In this document: piece by piece, positions 11,460 through 21,654 of the stretch | Layout: every line of letters begins with the position of its first letter | Numbering within the stretch: position 1 is the first letter of the stretch | Source: Caprella mutica | Lineage: Eukaryota; Arthropoda; Malacostraca; Amphipoda; Caprellidae | NCBI GenBank assembly: GCA_947561585.1 | Contig: CANNZV010001185.1 | Coordinates: 62,001-126,000, forward strand | Reading direction: 5' to 3' | DNA: 64,000 nucleotides | Notes under the pieces: generated by a model | Told to the model about the DNA's origin: nothing | Databases searched by the model: none | The model's input: only the letters and a program-made list of their open reading frames with translations | Translations under genes and position numbers: made by a program

Positions 11460-12077
11460 GTACGGGTCAGTTCTCTTGCACTGACCATGCCGCTCAGTGT
11501 GACCAAGCCAATTAGTGCGACCAAGCCACTTACTGTCATTTAGTGCAACCAAGCCACTTAGTGCGACCAAGCCACTTACTGGCAGTTAGTTCGACCAAGC
11601 CACTTAAATTAGTGCGATCAAACCACTTAGTGCGACCAAGCCAGTTAGTGAGACCGGGCCACTCAGTAAGACCAAGTCACTTAGTGCGACCAAGTCACTT
11701 AGTGCGACAAAGCCACTTAGTGCGACCAAGCCACTTAATGCGACCAAGCCACTTAGTGCGACCAAGCTGCTCAGTGCGACCAAGCCGCTCAGTGCGACCA
11801 AGCCGCTCAGTGTAACCAAGCCACTTAGTGCGACCAAGCCACTTAGTGCAACCAAGCCACTTAGTGCGACCAAGTCACTTAATGCGACCAAGCTGCTCAT
11901 TGCGATCAAGTCGCTCAGTGCGACCAAGCTGCTCAGTGTAACCAAGCTGCTTAGTGCGACCAAATCACTTAGTGCAACCGAGGAACTTAGTGTGACCAAG
12001 CCACTTAATGCGACCAAGCCACTTAGTGCAACCAAGCCACCTAATACGACCAAGCCACTTAATCCAACCAAGCCAAT
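11460..12077 (+). repeat. 18-bp minisatellite
   Basis: About 34 diverged copies of ACCAAGCCACTTAGTGCG. The unit length is a multiple of three, so long meaningless open frames exist on both strands. It separates the two broken fstl1-like exon copies. Confidence 0.85.
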
Positions 12078-12099
12078 TTCGGAAATTTTTCAGAAGATA

Positions 12100-12480
12100 C
12101 CCAACTGAATGAGTCGAGAAAAGACAAATTTAGAACGTCCTGAAAACGTCATCTCAGGACCAATAAGGGACCATTCAATATTGGTCCGACGAAGACGTAC
12201 TGAGGACGTCTGTTTCTGACAATATTATAAAGGTCGAAAGATGACCAATATACGACGTCCAGAAAACGTCATCTTAGGACCGATTAGGGACCATTCAATA
12301 TTGGTCTGACGAGGACCTTCTGAGGACGTTTGTTTCCGACCAAATAAAATAAGTCGAAAAAAGGCAAAAATAGAACGTCCGGAGGACGTCCTATTTTTGT
12401 CTGAATCAGACCGGGACCAAATGGCCCATAATAGGACGTTCTCGGGACGTCATCATATTATCTGGGCCATGCAGTTTTAG
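12100..12480. repeat. ACGTC-rich tandem repeat block
   Basis: Two adjacent imperfect units of about 125 bases share GAAAACGTCATCT, AGGGACCATTCAATATTGGT and CTGAGGACGT. A third partial unit ends in GACGTTCTCGGGACGTC. ACGT palindromes recur throughout. No coding potential. The family is unrecognised. Confidence 0.6.
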
Positions 12481-12581
12481 ACCAACTTTTTCAACAATAT
12501 TTTTGAATCATTTAAGAAAAAGCAATAAATTATTCTTTATTTCAGGTGGTATCCAAGATACCTGCAGGTATCATGGATTTT

Positions 12582-13226
12582 GACGTACGTCAAAAACTAC
12601 AGAGTTTGCTAACATCTCTCAGTGAGTTGGAAAGAGAAAAGGAAAACAGGCACCACATGCACACAGTCAACCACCACCAAGTAATCCCTCGCTACAACTC
12701 AAGAAGTACCGGGCCTAAAGGGAATCCCTCGCTACAACACAAGAAATACAGGGCATACAGACAATCCCTCGCTACAAAATAAGAAGTACCGGGCCTTCAG
12801 GCAATCCCTCGGTACAACACAAGAATTACCGGGCCTACAGGCAATTTCTCGCTACAACTCAAGAGGTACCGGGCCTACAGTCAATCCTACGCTACAAAAC
12901 AAGAAGTACCGGGCCTACATGCAATCCCTCGCTACAAAACAAGAAGTACCAGGCTTACAGGTAATCCCTCGCTACAACACAAGAAGTACCGGGCCTACAG
13001 GCAATCCCTCGCTACAACACAAGAAGTACCGGGCCTATATCCAATCCTTCGCTACAACACAAGTAGTACCGGGCCTACAGGCAATACTTCGCTGCAACAC
13101 AAGAAGCGCCGGGCCTACAGGTAATCCCTCGCTGCAACACAATTCCACAACTGTATAGTGGCTGATATTGATAATGATATTTGGGAGGCTAAGATTTGCA
13201 AGCACAATCATGATCGCTTTCATTAA
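12582..13226 (+). pseudogene. Second broken copy of fstl1-like last exon
   Basis: Begins with the coiled-coil coding segment (12582-12680), is expanded internally by the 40-bp minisatellite, and resumes with the exon's 3' end (about 13155-13226, GATATTGATAATGATATTTG). No upstream exons, no start, frame interrupted. Confidence 0.75.
12676..13150 (+). repeat. 40-bp minisatellite, second array
   Basis: About twelve units of the same sequence as the array at 11288, with some units switched to CTCAAGA or AAACAAGA at the junction. Confidence 0.85.
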
Positions 13227-14454
13227 TTTGGGCTACTTTAAAAATATTTGCGGAACTAAAATTTGTGCGATTTATGATCTATGATCATATATAATTAAAA
13301 TCTATCTATAATTATAGATAGATTTTAATTATATATGAAATATTATGCTGTAAACTTAATTGTTCTTTTCTGGAGAATCACCCTCATGATAGCTAGACAA
13401 ATGAAGAAAGATATTTTAATATTATTTAGTGAATTTTTACTGAATTATGATAATAATATTGTCTTATAAATTTTTTTTTTTTTTAAATATTTCATAAGTG
13501 CTCTTGTTAGATTTATTTGAACTGAAAATTTTGAAAATATAGGAATTAATTAATTGAATGAGATTTGTAGAATGTTTATTATTGTTGGGTCAATTTTAAG
13601 CTTGATTCGTATAAATCTCATATTACTTAAATTTCATTTTGACTAAATAGAAATGTGCTAAAAATCTTAATACAAATTTATGATTTTGTAATTTATATAT
13701 AGTATATAGCGTAAAATTAGTAACTATATTTAACATATAATCGACCAAAATAATTTACATACCTAACCAAATTATTCGATGAAGTTCAAAGATATTTAGA
13801 TATGCATTAATGTAAATAAGAATATATTAATTAATACCGCTCACTTAAATATAAAATAATGCTAATGTCTCAGAAGAGTATACGTGTTTTTCACTATTAT
13901 TTTACATGTACCTACCATAATTTTCTCTCCAGATACACTCTAAGGTAGACCAAACCAGTAAAAATAGAAATAAACTAATAAATACCATTATAATAATTAT
14001 ATACTACTCACAAAAGTTTTATTTTATTTTTGGGGAAAGATATTATGAACAATAGGTTGAAGATCACATTCTTATTACTGCATAAATATCAATGATTATC
14101 TTCCGAAATTGTGCTATTGATTACTGGTGTTAGTATGTTAATTATATATTTAAATTTAAATTTTTTATATTGCTATATCCTAGAATAAAATATAAAACTT
14201 TCACTTTTACCCCAGAGAAGAAGAAACGAATTGCAAGGAGAAAAAGGATCGGTTCGATTCTGTGGCCAGTAAATATATCGGATCCTATTTTCCATTTTTT
14301 ACACCAAAATCTTTATTCAAAAGATATTCAAGGAAATTTAGCAAACGGTATATCAAGCAATGATTTGAGAACATTCGTCAATCCAGGAATATTCTTATAA
14401 AAAATACAAAAACACTAATAGTTTAGACGCTTTTCATTTGAAATTTGATTTTTT
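13227..14454. other. AT-rich spacer
   Basis: Very AT-rich, with a short palindromic stretch near 13290-13335 (ATATATAATTAAAATC and inverse). An open frame at 14170-14400 has no family resemblance I can see and is not called. Confidence 0.4.
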
Positions 14455-14645
14455 TTTTGTCAATCCTCTTTTGTCCTGAGTCAATCTGACAATGAATTAG
14501 GAGTAAATATGACTCTTATTCTTGAGTGAAATGTAAGGATGAGTCAAATTGACTCACATTTTAAAGCCGGTTTAAGGACAAATTGAAAACTTAAATTTTG
14601 AGTCAATTTGACTCGTATTTTATTCTCAGAAGCGTTCTTAATCAG
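14455..14645. repeat. Small element with GAGTCAAATTGACTC palindromes
   Basis: Near-identical 15-base palindromes GAGTCAAATTGACTC and GAGTCAATTTGACTC lie about 60 bases apart, with further GAGTCAAT and TGACTC copies around them. Probably a MITE remnant; ends undefined. Confidence 0.4.
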
Positions 14646-14729
14646 AAGTTACTAGACTATACATTGTATTTAACGTACAATTTTATTGAACACATTACAG
14701 ATCTATTTCTAAACTTTCACTTAACACCT

Positions 14730-14965
14730 TCATTTTTTGATAACAATCTCTCTACACACATTATTAATAGTAGAAGGCTCGTAGAGGTCATTTTGTGTCT
14801 CGTAATACTCTCCTTCTGTCTTGGGTTCCAATCCGTAGATGGAGTTAACGCTCTCATGTCTGGTGAGTTCGTAGTTGTTTGAAGAGGGAGCAGCGATGGT
14901 ATTCGCCTCGTAAATGGTGTTTGTACTCTCCTGGTGGAGTAACTGTCTTTTGTAAGGCACCATAC
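14730..14965 (-). pseudogene. Orphan copy of receptor tyrosine-rich tail exon
   Basis: Starting after a CATCAAAG acceptor, this exon is homologous to the last exon of the receptor-like gene (26039-26274). The HESVNSIYGL motif, the NNYELT tyrosine and the EGEYYETQNDLYE block are preserved, and the last residues differ (CREIVIKK). The open frame is undisturbed, but upstream (higher coordinates) a mariner/Tc1 end begins 27 bases away, so no membrane or ectodomain exon can be attached. It is either a dead partial duplicate or the last exon of a displaced paralogue. Confidence 0.7.
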
Positions 14966-14991
14966 CTTTGATGAGAATGGAAAATAATGTA

Positions 14992-15085
14992 CAGGGTGGG
15001 GCGTAAGTTTGGAAGCAATTTTTCAAACATTAATATAATTCTTAAAAATAAGTTCCTAAGTAGGGGATAGGGTTTGAACTACAGG
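14992..15085 (+). mobile_element. Left-end fragment of maT-like element
   Basis: Nearly identical to the first 94 bases of the intact element at 42006, including its TIR. It joins at TACAG to a second fragment in the opposite orientation. Confidence 0.85.
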
Positions 15086-15791
15086 GTGGGGCGTAAGTTT
15101 GGAAGCAAATGAAAGTGCATATTATAATCCAACGAAAAATATATCTAATAATTTACAGTTATGTATTATTACATAAGGGTTTCAAGAATTCAAAAATCAT
15201 AAATTTATTCAAAATGTCCCCCCTTGTTTATAATAACAGCCTCAAATCTCCTCCGAACTCCTCCTACTGCGGCACGCAACTGTTCTTGTGAAATTTCCTT
15301 CCAAGATCTCTGGAGCGAACGCTTTAAATCATCCACACTGCGATGGAATTTACCACAGGCCTTTGATTCAAGAATGGACCATACCTAAAAGTCCATAGGA
15401 TTAACATCTGGGGAGCAGGGAGGCCCCTTTTTTTCTTTGGACCAAAACCGTGGAAGATGGTCATGGCACCAGTTTTGAGTAACATTTGCAGTATGTGAAG
15501 TCGCGCCGTATTGCTGACATGTCCATAGAGTGTCATTACCGAAGTGATCCTTAGCTGACTCCAACACTGGCGTCAAAATATTCTCAATATAACATTTAGC
15601 ATTGATTTTGGCGCCTTGTTCCACAAAAATTAAAGGAGATCTCCAAGTTTCTGAAACGGTGGCCCAGACCATTACTGAAGCAGGTTTCATGGTTCTGTGG
15701 ACCGTTTTTTTGTTGTATGGGATGTCTTTTGCACTTTTACCAATTATTCTGTCATTCCTCCGGTTGTGAGCCATTTCCACTGTGAAATTTT
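15082..15791 (-). mobile_element. Truncated maT-like element, transposase C-terminal half
   Basis: Reverse-oriented copy of the right part of the element at 42006-43302. It keeps the right TIR and the second half of the transposase. MDF is followed by a TAG stop that the intact copy lacks, the catalytic-D region reads QQYGA instead of QQDGA, and residues before the first aspartate region are missing. Inactive. Confidence 0.85.
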
Positions 15792-15835
15792 AGGATATGA
15801 CTTATTGTGAAAATTCGTCAAAATAGTCATTCATA

Positions 15836-16655
15836 AATAGTAACACTCTAAATAGTAACACTCTAAATAGTAACACTCTAAATAGTAACACTCTAAATAG
15901 TAACACTCTAAATAGTAACACTCTAAATAGTAACACTCTAAATAGTAACACTCTAAATAGCAACACTCTAAATAGTAACACTCTAAATAGTAACACTCTA
16001 AATAGTAACACTCTAAATAGGAACACTCTAAATAGTAACACTCTAAATAGTAACACTCTAAATAGTAACACTCTAAATAGTAACACTCTAAATAGTAACA
16101 CTCTAAATAGTAACACTCTAAATAGTAACACTCTAAATAGTAACACTCTAAATAGTAACACTCTAAATAGTAACACTCTAAATAGTAACACTCTAAATAG
16201 TAACACTCTAAATTGTAACACTCGAAATAGTAACACTCTAAATAGTAACACTCTAAATAGTAACACTCTAAATAGTAACACTCTAAATAGTAACACTCTA
16301 AATTGTAACACTCGAAATAGTAACACTCTAAATAGTAACACTCTAAATAGTAACACTCTAAATAGTAACACTCTAAATAGTAACACTCTAAATAGTAACA
16401 CTCTAAATAGTAACACTCTAAATTGTAACACTCGAAATAGTAACACTCTAAATAGTAACACTCTAAATAGTAACACTCTAAATAGTAACACTCTAAATAG
16501 TAACACTCTAAATAGTAACACTCTAAATAGTAACACTCTAAATAGTAACACTCTAAATAGTAACACTCTAAATTGTAACACTCGAAATAGTAACACTCTA
16601 AATAGTAACACTCTAAATAGTAACACTCTAAATTGTAACACTCGAAATAGTAATA
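15836..16655 (+). repeat. 15-bp minisatellite
   Basis: About 55 copies of AACACTCTAAATAGT, very homogeneous. Recurring variant pairs (ATTGTAACACTCGAAATAG) occur in phase, showing higher-order duplication. It directly follows the truncated transposon. Confidence 0.95.
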
Positions 16656-16669
16656 GCTTCATAAACTAA

Positions 16670-16915
16670 GACATCTACCACCGTCGAAAGTGGTAGAATG
16701 CAGAAAAGCTACTCCGTGAATGCAGTCAATTACCAAGCGATGTGTCGAATTGGACACAAGCACCGATGGCTGGCATTAACGAACGCAAGAGGAAAAGGAA
16801 GAGTGGAGAAATTAACCTAACACAAAAATCTAAGATCTCGTATTTGAAAAGCACATTTACGCTATCCTCTAAAACTGCTAGTAGCGTTAAAAAAAATGAT
16901 GAAACATGGTAAAAA
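16670..16915 (-). pseudogene. Exon-like block, paralogous to 46236-46475
   Basis: Shares a diverged 240-base sequence with 46236-46475. On the minus strand both contain an acceptor-like GCAG followed by codons for VLEDS...F.YE.LD and a TTAG|GT donor-like end. I do not recognise the family. In this copy the following exon-like part has no clear acceptor. Confidence 0.4.
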
Positions 16916-17378
16916 TGATTTAAAAAAACAATCAATTGTAGCGGTTTCTGGTATTTTAAAGAAATAGGCCAGTTACCTTTCCAATCAATCTATCTTCATT
17001 TCTTTTTTATATATATTAAAATGGGAATTATTGTATTTTCATTATTCAATTTAGTACAAAATGAGTTTTATACAATGGAAATAATTATATATAATACAAT
17101 CCAAACAATAATATACATTTTTTGTTAATATTAGTTCAGTAATTATAATTGTTCAGTTTCTAAGAGTTTTGAAATAAATAATCTGACTTCTCTTATGGTT
17201 TTCATTCTCCTTGATATGTTGCTATAAGAGATATTTGTAAGACAATCACCACAATCTGGGAATAGACCTTGCCATAACGGACTCGGCAACACAATGTTAC
17301 CCTTAACGGACTAATTACGACGACGGTAACACACACAACGTCTTAACAACATAATCCAAATTATAACAGCTTGGGGAC

Positions 17379-20072
17379 CAGAGGCGTATCTAGGATTCGG
17401 TCAAGGGGGGGGGGCACTTTTCAAAAAATTTAACGTTTCTGAAAAATTCCTCAGACTGGTCAGTTATTTGATTATTTTAATTGCTTTGAACATGCTTACA
17501 CTGCGTTCTGTCAGAAGAATCAGTTTTTGAATTGCGAAATGGGAGGACGTCATTATGTTCATAAAGTATAAAGAATGGATTTTATCCTATTAATATTAGC
17601 ATTTCTTAAACCTTGAAAATGTTTCTAAGTTTGAGAAGAAATGCATCATCCTGTACTCTGTAGTTTGCCAAACACCTTCTTCTTCAACAGTATGTCGAAA
17701 AAATTCATGCTTCACTCCATGACAAGTGGAAGGGCGGATAAATCTTACCACCTGAAAAAGTTCACAAGACTTCGTGGTCTATTCAATGAAACTGGTTCTA
17801 TTCACAAGAAAAACAAATGATAACAAAACCAAAAAGAACAGAAACAGTGATTCAGGAGATGAAGAGTTTCTATGAAGAACCATCCTGAACCCCCAGTTTC
17901 TCAGCAGATTTCACCAACCATAACTCCGTTGTGGAAGATCATCAGGTACACTAATGAAAATCCCTGAAATATCAACGGAATAAATTGGCACTAGGACGTT
18001 TCCCCGCCGGATCATTCCCCGCCGGACTTATCCCCGTCAGGACTATTCCCCGCCGGACTTTTCCCCGCCTGAACTATTCCCCGCCGGACTTTTCCCCGCC
18101 GAATTTTGGGCTATTAAATTATAATTTCGTTAAAAACAAACTATTTATCAATAGAAGACACATTTTATTAACAAACTTACTCAATAATACAGTCTTATTT
18201 TTAGTTTTGATTTCCGTATGTATCCATATTGGTCTTTCAATTTTATAAATATATGCTACATAGTTCAAACGTTTGGTAATTCTATGGGGTTGCCAAATGT
18301 CGCAGTTTATTCTAATTAAGAAGCTATGATTAATTCAGTATATTCCAGCTCTAAAGTTAAACATATCCCTAATTTATTATTTTCTTTACCAGCTATTATA
18401 AAATGGTGATATTCTTAGTTCTAGTTCAAATACATACTTTTCCAGAACACTATTAAATTTAATTGTAGTTTATTAATTTGACCGTTAATATATTAAAGAA
18501 TTAATAACCCTACTATATATTTTTTTTATCACACTTACTATTGACCTCTATTCTATAGTGTCTTTTTTTTCTACTATGCATATTTAGTATTTATACCTTA
18601 AAAAACTAACAATGGATTAACCATCATTATGAAAATAAATAAGTTAGAGTGTAGAAATTCTTAAATCAAGACTTTTCAAGAAGTAAGATTTGAGGAAGAT
18701 TTTGATATAAAGTCGTACGTATATTTTCTCTAAAAATCTTCAATGAAAGCTAATTATCGAAAGAGTAATTATTACAAAACGGGTTCGGTTCTTGGAGTTG
18801 GTAAGTGACCCCTTTCCATGCAACAATGTTTAAAAAAATTCCAAATAAATTTGTTAGTTGCAACGGCAGACTTTTATTTACAATTTATTGGTCAAAACGA
18901 TTTTTTTCCAAACACTAATTAAAATATGTAAATATTACATTGTGTTCCAGAGTTTAAATTTAAAAAAATTAGGCAGGGAAAAAGTTCGGCGGGGAAAAGA
19001 CCGGCCGGCGGGGAATAGTCCGGCGGGAAAAGTCCAGGCGGGGAAAATACCGGCGGGGAATAGTCCGTTTCCCGTCAGTGGATGTATTGCATAGTCCATA
19101 AGCTGTATTTGAAGACTAATAGACTGATAGTTATTAACTTAATCACAATATTCAATTATTGGCTGCAGCAAAAATAATCAAAACCATACTGCTACACTGT
19201 TCATCAGATAACGTAATTTTTTAATTGCGAATTGAAAGCACTTAAAAATAAGTCAAATACCATTATAGGTGCATCACTTTGAAGAAAAAGAAAGGATTTT
19301 TTATTATTATTCAACATTTATTGTCTTATATCATATGAGGCACATCTCCTGAGGTCCTACCCAAGTTGTTGAAAATGACCCCCTCCGTTGTGAAGACAGA
19401 ACGATGCACGCTTCAGAACATTCTTGCATACTTTCTTGAGAGTCTTATTGTTATATATTTGAACACATTGTACCTATAAGAGACTCATTTGGATCTGTTT
19501 TTTTATATATATATAAACTTATAAACTCGAGTTTGTGCTTCTACTAATCACTCGACCTCGAAACTTTTCCTTAAATTCAAGAGCTGCATTTGTGCAATGT
19601 GGTCTTGCATCCACCAAAGTGAAGAAGTTGCAGGCTGGGCCAAATAATGTGCTGGAGCAATCAGAGTTTTGAAAACCAATAACTGGTAACAAGTTGCCAT
19701 ATTCGTTAAGGAAAGCTTGAACAATTGGAACCATTCCATTAATAATTGCAACGAAGATCATTACCTTTGCATCATACCTATTATTTGTTTTCTAGATATT
19801 TCGAGGTTTTTCATTCGTATTTTTGATGGAGGCAAATTAACTTCTCGTCTGTCCAAACGATTCAATTGGCAATGTTGGAAGGTTGCCGCATAATCCACTC
19901 ACAAAACCGCTAATTATGTGGTTTTCATTAATGGTCGAACTGAAGTTCAATGATAAAAACGGAAACTAAATCCTCCACCACGTGGTTTTGGTGTGGATGA
20001 AATATGCTGAAAAGCTTTTCTGAGAGAAAAACTAGTGGTTTCTTAAAAGAAACTCTTCACATCCTGAATCGT

Positions 20073-20115
<43 letters not shown>

Positions 20116-20612
20116 CGTGAATAGAACCAGTTTCATTAAATAGACCATGAATTCTTGTGAACTTTTCAAGTGGTAAGATTTAGCCACCCTTCCATTTCTC
20201 TTGGGAAAGCATGAATTTTCGGCGTACTGTTGAAGAAGATGGTGTTTTGGCAAACTACAGAATACAGGACGATGCGTTTCTTCTCAAATTCAAAAACATT
20301 TTTAAATTGAAGAACAATGCTAATATTAATAGGGTGATAGAAATCCACTCTCTATGAACAAAATGGCTTATACCTAATACGACTTGAAGCAATTTAATTT
20401 CTCCCATTTCACAATTTAAAAATGACGATTTTGATAGAATACTGAGTTCAACCATGTCAAAAGCAATTAAAAATAATCAAATAATTGACATTTCTTCAAT
20501 TTTGAAGATTAATCCATGTATTTGTATTTATACGTAGATTTATTTTTAAAAAGTTCAGACCTCAAAGGGGGCATCTGCCCCAAATGCCCCCCGCCCCTTG
20601 TATACGCGCCTG
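17379..20612. mobile_element. hAT transposon with 8-bp target duplication
   Basis: Starts CAGAGGCGTATCTAGG and ends with the complement of CAGGCGCGTATACAAGG, both followed inward by G-rich tracts. Flanked by a perfect TTGGGGAC duplication at 17371-17378 and 20613-20620; 8 bp is the hAT value. Subterminal arms of about 450 bases (17515-17950 and 19970-20470) are inverted copies of each other with coding-like but broken frames. No intact transposase, so non-autonomous. A poly-T of about 32 bases lies in the right arm, and a second element (17988-19086) is nested inside. Confidence 0.85.
17988..19086. mobile_element. Foldback-like element with CCCCGCCGGACT arrays as inverted ends
   Basis: The left end has about seven copies of a 13-16 bp unit (TTCCCCGCCGGAC). 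The right end carries the same array on the other strand (GGCGGGGAATAGTCC). The 850-bp interior is AT-rich and non-coding. The outermost bases begin CACTAGGACG and CACTGACGGG. No convincing target duplication. Nested within the hAT element. Confidence 0.7.
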
Positions 20613-20620
20613 TTGGGGAC

Positions 20621-21654
20621 CCAGGGATGCCACTCAACTTCTCCATTCACCACTGACAGCTTCAAGAGGTACAGCAGGCAAGATTCCAATAGGTCTCGAT
20701 GGCCAACTCATATGTCAATCTTCCGTTGACGAATTTTCCGGTCACGTAGCGGGCCAGTTGAGAGGTTTGTAGGGATCGGAGCGTACCCCCCCCCCCTCCC
20801 CCCTTCGGTCTGGTTCGATAGTGAATGAATGTATTCTTCAAGTTACATACATTCAAGTTACATAAGGCTGTCAAGGTATAGCAAGTGCAATGTTCTTATT
20901 TTCTAAGAACGTTTGTCTATCACATCAATTAATTCTCAATTCGATCAATTGCTTTCGATCAATTTTTCCGATAAATCTTAGTAGACCCATTTGTTCAGCA
21001 TCTGGATTCATACAGAATTTACCAAAATATTGTTATTGCCAAAACCAAATAGACAAGTGAGATTATGTGGAGTTTACAGAGTAAGTGTCAATCCACATAA
21101 AGAAATGGAAGAATATCCTCTAACTAGTTAAAGAAAGCAGCAAAGTACATAAGTTAAATACTCAGTTTGCATAAATAATAGATTAATTAAGGATACATCT
21201 CAATTCAATGAATATCCTTATCCTTTTAAGGCAACAATAAGTAAATCACATCAATAACGAACGCATCTCCAACAGCGTTTTGTGCAATGCTAGTTCTAAA
21301 CAAGTATGAATATGTAATAATCATCATTAATATGTATATCAAATTTCGTTATGAAGAAACAACATGAAAAAATAGAAAAGCATTCTGCATGTTAATTGCA
21401 GTTGAAATATTGAAACAATATCTATTAGGCAGACAATATGATTATTGATAACAAGCTTTCATCCTCAATCGTTAAATTTTCTTTTCTGGCATGAAGAGTT
21501 CAACCATCGTAGATGATTGAATTAGCAGAGTATAATCATTGGGTAAAAGTAAGAAAATACCTCTCTATATTATATAAAAAGTTGTTCGTTATCTTACCGG
21601 ATATCCAGTATGCAAGTGTAGGTGAAAGACTCACTGACGCAGTAGTTACCTAAA
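20621..21654. other. Spacer; duplicate-derived start, then nothing recognised
   Basis: The first ~90 bases (CCAGGGATGCC, CTCCATTCACCACTGACAG) continue the paralogy with 46560-46660. The rest is AT-rich upstream sequence of the receptor-like gene with no clear feature. Confidence 0.4.

Noticed and set aside
11604..12071. 155-residue reverse open frame of VALSGL repeats
   Set aside because: By-product of the 18-bp minisatellite.
15802..16662. 286-residue reverse open frame of repeated LLFRV
   Set aside because: Created by the 15-bp minisatellite, whose unit is a multiple of three; no independent coding evidence.
17401..17412. G-tract and several C-tracts (20789, 41551, 46551) as possible G-quadruplex signals
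   Set aside because: They are single homopolymer runs, some at transposon ends, without the spaced G-runs needed for a confident call.
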